9,749 bases of DNA from Bacteroidota bacterium (lineage in GTDB: Bacteria > Bacteroidota > Bacteroidia > Bacteroidales > Prolixibacteraceae). Made by a program: the position numbers and the translations under genes. The notes under the pieces were generated by a model. The model worked only from the letters and a program-made list of their open reading frames with translations. It was not told where the DNA came from and ran no database searches. This document shows, piece by piece, positions 1 through 8,539 of this stretch (positions are counted from its first letter, which is position 1; every line of letters begins with the position of its first letter). The stretch spans positions 1 through 9,749 of the forward strand of contig JAEWME010000009.1 in the NCBI GenBank assembly GCA_023393265.1, in the 5' to 3' direction.

Positions 1-1720
1 CGCCTGTTTTAGAATCCTGGACACAGGACGCGGCCAGGTTTTTATCGCTTTCGTCTTTCGAAATAACCTTATCATACCAATAGTCGCCCTGGTTATTCAT
101 AAACATTCGCTGCACATAATAATTAGGAGTTGGACAAACACTTACGTTGTCAAAGAAAATCATATCTGTTTTCCATTGCGTAAAGTTTCGTTTAGCCAAA
201 AGTGGCGCATAAGAGGCCATTCGTACCACATCGCCGTTTCGTTCAATTCCTGTCAGATATGCAGCTTCTGAAATGGCATTGCGCAATTTGTTTCCCCACG
301 AGGCATATTCGCCCAAATAAACCGATGGAGCATTCCTCTGGTATGAATCATAGCGGTACTGATTGGAAATAAACCAGTCAGGATCGGTATAATAATGCTC
401 ATCAACCACCGGAACTTTTTCGTCACATGCCAGTTTCCACCCTTTGTCAAAGTCATCGCCGCTATGAAATGGCCCGACAGTTCCAACGACAGTAATCTCA
501 GGATGTTTCTGTTTCACTGCATCGAAGATCATTTTAAAGCGTTCCTCAAATTCAGGGGTAATTTTATCTTCGTTTCCAATACCGATATATTCCAAATTAA
601 ACGGTTCGGGGTGACCAGCAGCAGCACGTTTTGAGCCCCATACAGATGTCGCTGGTCCGTTGGCCCATTCAATCAAATCCAGTACTTCCTGAATATAATC
701 CTGCATTTCCTCTTCCGGAACTGCTTTCTGACCAGTTCCGCCAATCCGCCATGTCCCACCCGAATTCTGGCAGCTTACGGCAGCCGGCAAAACCGGAAGT
801 GACTTAGCACCAATATCTTCGCAAAACTGGAAATATTCGAAATAGCCTAAACCGGCTGTCTGGTGATAACCCCAAATATTCCGTTGTTCCTTTCGTTGCT
901 CAACTGGACCAATCGTATTTTTCCAGCGGTACATATTTCCAAGTCCGTCGCCATGAACCAGACACCCTCCGGGGAAGCGAATGAACCGGGGCTTCATATC
1001 TGCCAATGTTTGAGCCAAGTCGGCCCGGAGCCCGTTTTGCCTTTTCCTGAAAGTATTTTCAGGAAAGAGTGAAACCATGTCGACAGCAAATTTGCCTTCG
1101 GTGGTGGCCAAAACTACCAAATATGCCGAATCGCAATCAAGCGCCGCACCCAATGTCGCTGTATATTTTTTCCATTCATTCGAATTGGTGGTAACCGATG
1201 CAGAAGCAAGCTTTTCGCCTTTAGGACTTTGCAAACTAACAGAAAGGTTAACTGAGGTACCGGAAAGTTGCCTGGCAAAAACTGAAAAATTGTAATTTTC
1301 CCCTTTCCTGACAACTATTCCATCAAATCCGCTATTCCTGAGACCGACGCCTGATTCACCTGCAAATTTGGCTTCATGACCAACATGCTCTACATCGATG
1401 ACCATATAATGCGGATTATTTGGGTGAACCGGCGCTGAGGTTTCGACGCTGATTCGTCCATAAGAAAAACCCAGAGAAATATATTGCCAGAATGAATAGG
1501 GATTCCAACTTCCTTGTTCAGTCGGATTGTATTCGAACGAACGGTTTTGCACCATCTCTGCATACAAACCTCCATCGGCTGAATAGTTGATGTCTTCAAA
1601 AAACAAACCGAATAAATCCGGGCTGATTTTTTTTCCCTTGGTTTTTGCAAAAGAGAAGTTGGGAGAAACCACCCAACATAAAATAATCAGGACAAATGCA
1701 TAAAATTTATATCTTACCAT
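1..1720 (-). CDS. GH51 alpha-L-arabinofuranosidase, 3'-partial
   Basis: Predicted secreted exo-alpha-L-arabinofuranosidase. The frame is open from the ATG at 1720 to the left edge (573 complete codons, no stop), so the C-terminus lies outside; related enzymes are about 640-660 residues, so most of the protein is here. An in-frame TAA 24 bases upstream of the ATG leaves no longer start. Residues 1-25 form a Sec signal peptide (M-V-R-Y-K, hydrophobic run, cleavage likely after F-S-F-A). Next comes the GH51 N-terminal signature I-S-P-D-L-F-G-L-F-F-E-D-I-N, with A-D-G-G-L-Y-A-E-M-V-Q-N-R. Residues about 65-210 form an inserted CBM4/9-like beta-sandwich. The barrel resumes with R-F-I-R-F-P-G-G-C (to C253) and Y-R-W-K-N-T-I-G. 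Acid/base E384 is in G-I-G-N-E-D and nucleophile E471 in Y-L-G-E-Y-A. The reading frame was checked line by line and shows no frameshift. It would remove arabinofuranose side groups, downstream of the fucosidase/galactosidase genes in the same direction. Confidence 0.92.
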   Translation of the reverse strand, partial: MVRYKFYAFVLIILCWVVSPNFSFAKTKGKKISPDLFGLFFEDINYSADGGLYAEMVQNRSFEYNPTEQGSWNPYSFWQYISLGFSYGRISVETSAPVHPNNPHYMVIDVEHVGHEAKFAGESGVGLRNSGFDGIVVRKGENYNFSVFARQLSGTSVNLSVSLQSPKGEKLASASVTTNSNEWKKYTATLGAALDCDSAYLVVLATTEGKFAVDMVSLFPENTFRKRQNGLRADLAQTLADMKPRFIRFPGGCLVHGDGLGNMYRWKNTIGPVEQRKEQRNIWGYHQTAGLGYFEYFQFCEDIGAKSLPVLPAAVSCQNSGGTWRIGGTGQKAVPEEEMQDYIQEVLDLIEWANGPATSVWGSKRAAAGHPEPFNLEYIGIGNEDKITPEFEERFKMIFDAVKQKHPEITVVGTVGPFHSGDDFDKGWKLACDEKVPVVDEHYYTDPDWFISNQYRYDSYQRNAPSVYLGEYASWGNKLRNAISEAAYLTGIERNGDVVRMASYAPLLAKRNFTQWKTDMIFFDNVSVCPTPNYYVQRMFMNNQGDYWYDKVISKDESDKNLAASCVQDSKTG

Positions 1721-1866
1721 AAGCTTTCTATTAATTGTTATTATTTTAACACCAATGACTATCTGATTTCAATATCCGAACTTCACAACCAATCAAAACT
1801 TCAACATAAATTCAGGTAGGCGCTAACATACATTGACAAGGAATTTAAACAACAGACCTGTTAGAC
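1721..1866. other. 146-bp spacer between GH29 and GH51 genes
   Basis: Longest gap in the window. It contains a short near-palindrome AACAG-AC-CTGTT at 1851-1862 just past the GH29 stop, and a 6-bp inverted repeat CTAACA (1823-1828) / TGTTAG (1859-1864) with a 30-base loop. Both are weak and neither is followed by a U-run on the minus-strand transcript, so I do not call a terminator. No clear TAnnTTTG promoter element is visible. The GH51 start is preceded by AGAAAGCTT, a purine-rich but weak ribosome site. An internal promoter or mRNA processing site for GH51 is possible but not shown. Confidence 0.35.
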
Positions 1867-3951
1867 TTATTTTTCGTCTGTAATCACATCAAAATCAGCA
1901 TAGCCAGCAACATCGTCGCCCGATGTATTTTTAATTGCCCTTAACTTTAGGAATCTGGCATTGACTGGCGCAAAATCCGTTAGCTGCCTAACCGGATTAT
2001 TTTTGATATTGGAAAATTCGCCTTCATCAACAAGTTTCCATGTATTGTTATCGACCGATACGAAAAATTTGTAATTCGTAATAATACCAGAACTCCAGCG
2101 GTTTTGATCTGGCAAATATTTGAAGCCACGAAGATTCTGTATACTTCCCATATCTATCACCAAATCAACCGGCATTTTTTTATCCCTTTGATACCAGACT
2201 GTGGACGGATCGCCATCGAGAATTGCATTTGATGTTTCATCACTAATCCCCACAATCTCCCAGTCTTTTTTTGAAATATCGAAAATCTCTTTGCCAACAG
2301 GGCTGCTTTTTGCAGAAGCAGGATCATAAGCAATTGCTTTTACTTCTACTTTTCCATCAGCTATGAATGATCCGGTATATTCACGAGATTGTGTCGATGG
2401 TTCAGTACCATCAAGCGTGTAATAAAAAACTGGACCAATGTCACTGGTCGTTATCGAAACCTCGCCGTTTTGATTTCTGGTTATTGTTGGTGCGTTCAGA
2501 AATACCGGTGCATTATAAAGGCCAATATTGGAAATAACAGGGCTGGCTTTCGAATCGGTAATATTAAACCGAACGCTACTGGTTTCCACGCTTGGGAAGC
2601 GAAGAATACGCTTATAACCAATTGTTGTTCCTTTTGCAATTTCTTTCCAATCTCCATCAACATAAGCTTCAACAGAAAAAGCCTTTACCCGCTGTCCCAA
2701 ACGGATGTATTCCTGCGCCATAAAACGGTTGATTATTGTTGGTTTGCCCAACTCGACAGTTAAAGAAGCAGTAAATACACTGTCATCAGTAGCCCAATAG
2801 GTATCTTTATTTGCATCAATTGCATTGGTTGCTCCAAATTGTTTTGCATTTCCACGCACATCCGATGCTTCCACTTTCGAATTCTCAGCAAGATTTACTG
2901 CAAACGCTTCTTTCACTGCCTGGCCAAATTCAATGGCCATTTTTTCGTCGGTTGGGTGGATCAACCCATTTGGCATAATTGGAAAATTAAGCAGCAATGA
3001 GCCATTGTGACCGATGGAGTTGTAGTATGTTTCCATCAGCCTGGGCACCGTTTTCACTTTGGTGTCTTCACTGGGGTGGTAAAACCATTCGGGCCTGATA
3101 GAAGTATTCACTTCAGCAGGAACCCAGGCATTGCCATCTTCAACGCCATGATGCAACATATTCCAGGGCACATCGCCGGTAGCATTCAACAAACTCCAAT
3201 TGGTTTCGCCAACATAACCTTCTTCAGTACCAACCCATCGCAAATCACCACGATCACCTCCATCGTTCCAAATCACAATATTGGGTTGCAGTTCACGAAT
3301 CATTTGGTAAGTTTTCAACCAGTCATAATAAGTCGTGCGGTCGATTTTTCGGGTTTCATTGGCACCGCCATAATAACCGTCGCCACCATTTGCGCCATCA
3401 AACCATATTTCAAATATTTCGCCGTAGTTGGTAAGAACTTCTTTAATTTGATTTCTGAAAGTTTCAATGTACGCAGGGTTCCCGTAATCAGGATTATTGC
3501 GATCCCATGGTGAAACATAGATACCGAGTTTTAGCCCGTATTCTTTGCATGCGTCAGACAATTCCTTAAGCACATCTCCTTTGCCGTTTTTCCAGGGTGC
3601 ATTTTTTACCGAATATTCTGTAGTTTCAGTAGGCCACATGCAAAAGCCACAATGATGTTTGGCTGTAAAAATAATCCCTTTCATACCAGCTTCCTTGCAA
3701 ATGCGCGCCCATTGGCGACAATCCAACGAATCGGGATTAAACAGGTTCACATCCTCATTTCCAAAGCCCCATGATTGGTCGGTATAGGTGTTCAATGAAA
3801 AATGGATAAAGGCATAGTACTCCATTTCCTGCCAATGCAACTGATTTTCTGACGGCAACGGACCGTAAGCTTCGGGTGTTTTGGTTTGTTTGCAACCTAG
3901 GTTTAAGAAACTTATGAGCGCAAATATTACAGCAAATAGCAATTTGTTCAT
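1867..3951 (-). CDS. GH29 alpha-L-fucosidase lipoprotein with chitobiase-like and discoidin (F5/8 C) modules
   Basis: Predicted retaining alpha-L-fucosidase, 694 residues. The signal peptide ends F-L-N-L-G-C, giving a lipoprotein-like cysteine at C20; the lipobox is imperfect (N at -3), so anchoring is likely but not certain. The GH29 barrel spans about 35-350: W-A-R-I-C-K-E-A-G-M-K-G, then T-A-K-H-H-C-G-F-C-M-W-P, then E-I-W-F-D-G-A-N-G with nucleophile D185. A candidate acid/base is E243 in W-V-G-T-E-E-G, by analogy with subfamily B enzymes; the sequence style fits GH29-B, whose members often act on linkages in branched glycans. Accessory modules follow: a discoidin/F5-8 type C-like domain (about 355-480), a chitobiase C-terminal-like Ig module (about 487-545, with Y-Y-T-L-D-G-T-E-P), and a second F5/8-like domain (about 565-690, with D-G-D-P-S-T-V-W-Y). 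It starts 10 bp after the GH2 stop with a good ribosome site, so the two are probably co-translated. In this cluster it would remove terminal fucose, exposing galactose for the GH2/GH42 enzymes. Confidence 0.9.
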   Translation of the reverse strand: MNKLLFAVIFALISFLNLGCKQTKTPEAYGPLPSENQLHWQEMEYYAFIHFSLNTYTDQSWGFGNEDVNLFNPDSLDCRQWARICKEAGMKGIIFTAKHHCGFCMWPTETTEYSVKNAPWKNGKGDVLKELSDACKEYGLKLGIYVSPWDRNNPDYGNPAYIETFRNQIKEVLTNYGEIFEIWFDGANGGDGYYGGANETRKIDRTTYYDWLKTYQMIRELQPNIVIWNDGGDRGDLRWVGTEEGYVGETNWSLLNATGDVPWNMLHHGVEDGNAWVPAEVNTSIRPEWFYHPSEDTKVKTVPRLMETYYNSIGHNGSLLLNFPIMPNGLIHPTDEKMAIEFGQAVKEAFAVNLAENSKVEASDVRGNAKQFGATNAIDANKDTYWATDDSVFTASLTVELGKPTIINRFMAQEYIRLGQRVKAFSVEAYVDGDWKEIAKGTTIGYKRILRFPSVETSSVRFNITDSKASPVISNIGLYNAPVFLNAPTITRNQNGEVSITTSDIGPVFYYTLDGTEPSTQSREYTGSFIADGKVEVKAIAYDPASAKSSPVGKEIFDISKKDWEIVGISDETSNAILDGDPSTVWYQRDKKMPVDLVIDMGSIQNLRGFKYLPDQNRWSSGIITNYKFFVSVDNNTWKLVDEGEFSNIKNNPVRQLTDFAPVNARFLKLRAIKNTSGDDVAGYADFDVITDEK

Positions 3952-3955
3952 CGTA

Positions 3956-3961
3956 TCCTTC
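3956..3961 (-). promoter_or_regulatory. Strong Shine-Dalgarno site for the GH29 gene
   Basis: GAAGGA on the minus strand lies directly after the GH2 TAA stop and 4 bases before the GH29 ATG at 3951. It is the only clear Shine-Dalgarno-like sequence among the starts visible in this window. It supports 3951 as the true start and suggests translational hand-over from GH2 to GH29 on one mRNA. Confidence 0.7.
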
Positions 3962-6379
3962 TTATTTAATCATAGATTTAATTGTGATCTCAGAATCAGG
4001 CAAACCGGAAGAACTTACCACCAGCTTAATATCTCCCTCCTTATGAGTGCTTTTTACAACCACCAAAGCACGCCCCTTAAAAGCTTTGCGCGAACTACCT
4101 ATATATGAATCGAGATCTTTCAGGTCCGCATTATCAACTCCAATAATAGTGCCTTCACCTTCTATTTTAAAATTGAGACGGTTGCTTGCATTAGGTTGAA
4201 CAGTTCCTTCATTGTCGGTAATTTCAATGGTCACAAACGATAAGTCCTGCCCGTTAGCTTTGATTTCCTTTCGGTCGGCAATCAGTTTTATTGATACCGC
4301 TTCGCCAGCTGTTCTCAAATTGGTGGTTTCCACTTCCTGATCATTTTCAACACCAACTGCTTTTAGTTGACCTTGAGAATAGGGTACAGAAAAAGTGGCT
4401 TTAAACTGCTGTTCAATGGTAGTTTCCTTTTCACCAATAAGCGCATCGTTCAGGTAAAGTCTCACTTTTGGATACTTTGAATAAACTTCAACCTGAATAT
4501 TTCTGCCTTCAAATCCTGGCCAGGTCCAGCTTTCCCAGGTTGGCCAAACCGACCACCAGGTTCCTTTAATTTCTTTCAATTCGGGCTCTGGCTCACGAAC
4601 AGCCATGTACAATTTTTCATTGTCGTTATACAACATGCTGCGATAGTGCGATATTGGTTTTCTCCAACCAATCAGGTCAACATCGCCACAGTAGGCACCG
4701 TGCCAGGGGTAAAACTCATGTTCCCAGTGTTCGCCGGGCGTTTCTCCGGTATAATACCAGCGGCCAATACCCGATTCGCCTAAATAATCGATTGCTGTCC
4801 AAACGAAATCACCAATAACACTGTTGTTTTCGGTTACCAACTTCCAGTTTTCAAAAGCATCTTTAGGGTAAGATTCGGTTTGCACAATTACGCGCGCTGG
4901 CACCCTTACATGATCTTCGGGCGCGCTAAACAAGTGATAATTGTACCCTGCAACACCATGTTCGGCAAACAACGGGTCGAAATGATCCCAATCGCGCCCC
5001 CAGGCTACCACCGCTGATGTAATTGGACGGGTAGCATCATTCTTTTTTATTTGAGTAGCCAGCATTTTCGCAGTTTCCACTGCTTCGGGCTGGTCTCGTT
5101 CCACAATTTCGTTGCCAATGCTCCACATGATTATGGACGGATGATTACGGTCGCGCAGAATCATTGCATCAATATCGCGTTGCCACCATTCGTCGAAAAA
5201 CCGGGCATAATCGTAGGTGTTTTTACTGGTGTGCCAGCAATCGAACGATTCATCCATAACCAATAAACCTAGTCGGTCACAAGCATCGAGAAAAGCTTCA
5301 GACGGTGGATTGTGAGAGGTACGCACTGCATTAAAACCAGCCGCCTTCAACAATTCAATTTTGCGCTCCTCTGCCCTATCGTAAGCCGCAGATCCAAGGC
5401 AACCATTATCGTGGTGCACACAGCCTCCGTTAATAATTATTGTTTTTCCATTCAACTGGAAACCATTTTCGGCAGTGAACTTGATAGATCGAATTCCAAA
5501 GTTGGTGATGATTTCATCAATTATTGAATTGTCTTCAATTACCTGAATTTTTGCCTGGTATAAATTGGGCGATTCTAAATTCCACAATAAAGGATTGGCA
5601 ACATTTATGCTTTGGAAAACTTCTTCTTCGCCTTGCGCCAGTAGTTCTATTTCCGATTCGCCTTCGCCGGCTTTTTTTGAATTTTTATCCAGCAACTGAA
5701 TCTTAACCTTTGTTTTCCGGGTATTTTCTGTTTCGTTTTTTACCAACGTTTTGACTTGAACAGTGGCCATTTCGGAAGATACCTCCGGAGTGGTAACAGC
5801 AGTTCCCCATTGTGCAATGTGAACCCGATTGTTTGCCATTAACCACACGTGGCGATAGATCCCTGAGCCACTGTACCAGCGACTGTTCATTTGCTGTGAA
5901 TTATCCACTCTGACGGCAATGACGTTTTCTTTGTCAAAAACAAGATATGGCGTAAGGTCGTAACTGAAAGATGTGTAACCGTAAGGGTGCACTCCAAGCG
6001 ATTTCCCGTTGATAAAGACCTCAGAGTTCATATAAACTCCTTCAAAATAAACGGACACATTTTTGTCCTTCCAATCTTTAGAACTATTGAATGTTTTTCG
6101 ATACCAGCCAATTCCTGCAGGAAAATAACCGCCTGCACCACGAGTTGGATTGTCAACATCGATTTTTCCTTCAATACTCCAGTCGTGCGGTAAATCGAGG
6201 CTTCGCCAATCGCCATCATTAAAATCGGTTGAACCGGCAGCAATGGTGTCACCCAAAAAAAACTTCCAGTCATAATCAAATGATTGTTTTTGATTTATAA
6301 AGTCTGTTCTTGGAGAGCAAGCAATAAATGCTATGGAAATTAAAACCATTGCTATTTTCGAATGCACATAATGTTTCAT
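3962..6379 (-). CDS. GH2 beta-galactosidase-like lipoprotein with DUF4982
   Basis: Predicted retaining beta-galactosidase (or related beta-glycosidase) of family GH2, 805 residues. The N-terminus is a lipoprotein-type signal: a hydrophobic stretch ending I-A-F-I-A-C with the acylated cysteine at C21, so it is likely membrane-anchored in the periplasm or on the surface. Domains in order: GH2 sugar-binding jelly roll (about 30-190, with L-P-H-D-W-S and S-G-I-Y-R-H-V-W-L), Ig-like domain (about 195-295), TIM barrel (about 300-600), DUF4982-like domain (about 605-680), and a C-terminal Ig/invasin-like GH2 domain (about 690-800). In the barrel, G-F-N-A-V-R-T-S-H-N-P-P is the family signature. E424 in M-W-S-I-G-N-E-I is the acid/base, and E502 in V-Q-T-E-S-Y-P, followed by G-D-F-V-W-T-A-I-D-Y-L-G-E, is the likely nucleophile. 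The stop is 10 bp before the GH29 gene. Beta-glucuronidase or other GH2 activities cannot be excluded, but this DUF4982 architecture usually belongs to beta-galactosidases. Confidence 0.88.
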   Translation of the reverse strand: MKHYVHSKIAMVLISIAFIACSPRTDFINQKQSFDYDWKFFLGDTIAAGSTDFNDGDWRSLDLPHDWSIEGKIDVDNPTRGAGGYFPAGIGWYRKTFNSSKDWKDKNVSVYFEGVYMNSEVFINGKSLGVHPYGYTSFSYDLTPYLVFDKENVIAVRVDNSQQMNSRWYSGSGIYRHVWLMANNRVHIAQWGTAVTTPEVSSEMATVQVKTLVKNETENTRKTKVKIQLLDKNSKKAGEGESEIELLAQGEEEVFQSINVANPLLWNLESPNLYQAKIQVIEDNSIIDEIITNFGIRSIKFTAENGFQLNGKTIIINGGCVHHDNGCLGSAAYDRAEERKIELLKAAGFNAVRTSHNPPSEAFLDACDRLGLLVMDESFDCWHTSKNTYDYARFFDEWWQRDIDAMILRDRNHPSIIMWSIGNEIVERDQPEAVETAKMLATQIKKNDATRPITSAVVAWGRDWDHFDPLFAEHGVAGYNYHLFSAPEDHVRVPARVIVQTESYPKDAFENWKLVTENNSVIGDFVWTAIDYLGESGIGRWYYTGETPGEHWEHEFYPWHGAYCGDVDLIGWRKPISHYRSMLYNDNEKLYMAVREPEPELKEIKGTWWSVWPTWESWTWPGFEGRNIQVEVYSKYPKVRLYLNDALIGEKETTIEQQFKATFSVPYSQGQLKAVGVENDQEVETTNLRTAGEAVSIKLIADRKEIKANGQDLSFVTIEITDNEGTVQPNASNRLNFKIEGEGTIIGVDNADLKDLDSYIGSSRKAFKGRALVVVKSTHKEGDIKLVVSSSGLPDSEITIKSMIK

Positions 6380-6414
6380 TGGCTCTGTTTATTTTGCTGG
6401 AATCGTTTTTAGTG

Positions 6415-8448
6415 TTATTTTATTTCAATAAACTCAGGTTCATAAGGCGCTACTGTAATGTTGCCCTGATATTCTTTATCGAAAAGAATGCTCTTCGATT
6501 TTCCATTCATTTTAATCTCTTTGGACTCACCGCCTACGTTGAGATATAGAAAGTGCTTTTCATCAATTTGGCGAGCCATTACTCCGGAAGGAACATCGGG
6601 TCCTTTTTTGATGCCGAGTTCGTTGATCAAATCATCGACAATACCGCCAAGCACGTTACCATCGGCAGGCAACCCCACATAAATGGCTTTTCCTTTTCCG
6701 AATTTGTTGACGGTCATTATTGGATAATCTTCGTCCAAACTGGTTAGCGTTCCTATTACTTCAGTTCCTTTGGGTTGAATAATGTCGAATCTTGCCGATT
6801 CGGTATCAATGGATTTTCCTTTGTAGGTGAATTCCAGTCTTTTGTCTTTGTAGCCTTTCCGTGAAATCTCGTTCATGGATTCAGTTTCTTCAAAGCTTGC
6901 AACGCGAATGCCGAACACATCGCTCAGCATTCCCGGAAGTGTTGTTCTGAATACCTGTCCTGTAGTATCAACCATAGCCGAATTTTCAGTCATGATCACC
7001 GTGCCGCCATTCTTTACATAGCCGCGTATTTTTTGAGCCGAAAGCTCGTCCATTACCGTAAGGCAGGGTACAAGCAAAAGCTTGTAATCGAGCTTACTTT
7101 GTGTAATTTCTAACATTTTGCAATCCATGTTGCGCCAGTAGAATAGGTCCCAGCAGGCTTGTATCTGGTTTTCGTGCTGAACAGGGAAAGCCACGCTGAC
7201 TATTTGGCTTGGGAACGAAAAAGCCAAACCAACTTCGGCCTTTGGCTGATAAGGAAAGTATTTTTCAATCTTTTTAAATTCGGTAGCAATTTGTTTGTAT
7301 TCATCGTATTTGCGATTAGGAACGCCGTCCCAATCGAGCATTCCTTCCAGATACTGTTCTTCGCCGCCCCACATGCTTTGCCACGTCCAGCCACAAACCA
7401 TTTGGTTGCCGTAAAACAAAGTAGCATAGGCATCTTTTCGTATTGAATTGGGCACCGAAGTCATGGTATTGAACTCGCTGCACCAAAAAGGGTTGTTGCT
7501 TTCGAACTGTATCCGCTGTATTCCGAATGCAGCATTCATTACTCCCCAATTGGTGGTTAACGATGGGCCGGGATAGAAACCGCAACCCTGGCGGGTCATT
7601 TTACCAGAATAGGCAATTTTTGAATAGTCGAAATATTTCATCCAACTGTAATACCAGGCATTCGTGTTGGTAAGGACATTAGGTGCGTTGGTATTCAATA
7701 CATCGAGTACTTTGAACAAGATTCCATTGACTTCATCGGAAATAAAGCGACGAAAATCAAGAATTTTCTCGGGTGCTCCATTTTTCTGACCTACTGATGG
7801 CAAACCAACTTCGCTGAAGTTGTTCAATCGGCGCGACCACCGTTGGGTAGCCCAGGCGCTATTCAAGTTATCGAGATTGCCGTAACGGTTTTTCAACCAA
7901 ACAATAAAACGCTGACGAACGGTTTCGGAATATGAAATGGGGCCATCGCCCGATTCGTTGTCGATACCAAAAGCCAACAATGCCGGATGTTTGGCATAGT
8001 GTTTCGAGATTACATCGGTATATAGCAGGGCATATTTCTGATAATTAGGGTCGCCAACATCGTCCATATAACGATGGTTTGGATATTGAGTATCTCCGTT
8101 TGCATCAACTACAGCGATCGAAGGAAATTTTTGATGCAGCCAGATGGGAGCCGGGCGAATGGCAATATCAAGAATGACCTTGATTCCCGCCTTATTCAAC
8201 TCATCCATTACGACATCGAACCAGTCAAAGTCGAATTGCCCTTCAGCGGGTTCATAGCTGTCCCAGGCCAGGTGCCCCAAACGAACCACGTTCATTCCGG
8301 CATCTTTCATCAATTGAATGTCAGCTTTTATCTTTTCGATGTTCTTATTGTCGTGCGGATGATAGTTGGTACCTACATACAAAACCTGCGCGTTCGACAA
8401 CGACAAGATGACAAAAACGAACAACCATGCCACCAGAATTCTTTTCAT
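6415..8448 (-). CDS. Secreted GH42 beta-galactosidase-like glycoside hydrolase
   Basis: Predicted retaining exo-glycosidase of family GH42, most often a beta-galactosidase; here it probably removes galactose from oligosaccharides in the periplasm. The 677 residues match the family's usual length. Residues 1-20 are a Sec signal peptide (K-R, then a hydrophobic run, cleavage likely after S-N-A before Q21) with no lipobox. The GH42 TIM barrel follows (about 22-390), opening with Y-V-G-T-N-Y-H-P and containing M-K-D-A-G-M-N-V-V-R-L. The acid/base is E165 in F-G-I-D-N-E-S-G and the probable nucleophile is E325 in F-W-C-S-E-F-N-T; the 160-residue spacing fits the family. Residues about 400-600 resemble the Rossmann-like trimerisation domain, with a short beta-domain at the end. 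The start ATG has only an A-rich leader. The stop TAA lies 35 bp before the GH2 gene, consistent with one operon. Beta-galactosidase is the best guess; GH42 also includes enzymes with other specificities such as alpha-L-arabinopyranosidase. Confidence 0.87.
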   Translation of the reverse strand: MKRILVAWLFVFVILSLSNAQVLYVGTNYHPHDNKNIEKIKADIQLMKDAGMNVVRLGHLAWDSYEPAEGQFDFDWFDVVMDELNKAGIKVILDIAIRPAPIWLHQKFPSIAVVDANGDTQYPNHRYMDDVGDPNYQKYALLYTDVISKHYAKHPALLAFGIDNESGDGPISYSETVRQRFIVWLKNRYGNLDNLNSAWATQRWSRRLNNFSEVGLPSVGQKNGAPEKILDFRRFISDEVNGILFKVLDVLNTNAPNVLTNTNAWYYSWMKYFDYSKIAYSGKMTRQGCGFYPGPSLTTNWGVMNAAFGIQRIQFESNNPFWCSEFNTMTSVPNSIRKDAYATLFYGNQMVCGWTWQSMWGGEEQYLEGMLDWDGVPNRKYDEYKQIATEFKKIEKYFPYQPKAEVGLAFSFPSQIVSVAFPVQHENQIQACWDLFYWRNMDCKMLEITQSKLDYKLLLVPCLTVMDELSAQKIRGYVKNGGTVIMTENSAMVDTTGQVFRTTLPGMLSDVFGIRVASFEETESMNEISRKGYKDKRLEFTYKGKSIDTESARFDIIQPKGTEVIGTLTSLDEDYPIMTVNKFGKGKAIYVGLPADGNVLGGIVDDLINELGIKKGPDVPSGVMARQIDEKHFLYLNVGGESKEIKMNGKSKSILFDKEYQGNITVAPYEPEFIEIK

Positions 8449-8539
8449 TTTATTTTTTTGAATTAATGTACAATCATAGTCTTCTTATACTGAGATGTTT
8501 GCTAAAACAGAACAATAGCCATTTTCAAAATGAGATACA
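8449..8539. other. 91-bp spacer between GH44-type and GH42 genes
   Basis: AT-rich spacer. It holds a perfect 13-bp inverted repeat CATTTT-C-AAAATG at 8520-8532 just after the GH44 stop, and a second small inverted repeat TGTTT-GCTA-AAACA at 8496-8509. Neither is GC-rich or followed by a clear T-run on the minus strand, so neither reads as a convincing intrinsic terminator. I see no clear Bacteroidota TAnnTTTG -7 element. The GH42 ATG is preceded on the minus strand by an A-rich leader (CAAAAAAATAAA) instead of a Shine-Dalgarno site, as is common in this phylum. On the minus strand, 8544-8485 also reads as a 19-codon open stretch in the frame shifted one base from the GH44 gene, possibly part of that gene's lost tail. 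Confidence 0.4.

Noticed and set aside
1390..1650. 86-residue minus-strand open frame inside the GH51 gene
   Set aside because: It is out of frame with the GH51 protein, which reads without interruption from 1720 to the left edge; it is a shadow.
1..1720. Possible frameshift in the left-hand GH51 gene, because short open frames appear in it
   Set aside because: A line-by-line reading of the minus strand gave one uninterrupted frame with both catalytic glutamates and all GH51 motifs in order.
1823..1864. Inverted repeat after the GH29 stop as a terminator
   Set aside because: The stem is only 6 bp with a 30-base loop and no following U-run; not a credible intrinsic terminator.
3007..3513. 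168-residue plus-strand open frame opposite the GH29 gene
   Set aside because: It is the antisense of a well-supported GH29 barrel, has no recognisable domain, and its codon pattern follows from the coding strand beneath it.
8074..8466. 130-residue plus-strand open frame opposite the GH42 start
   Set aside because: It is antisense to the GH42 signal peptide and barrel start, and low in recognisable features; coincidental.
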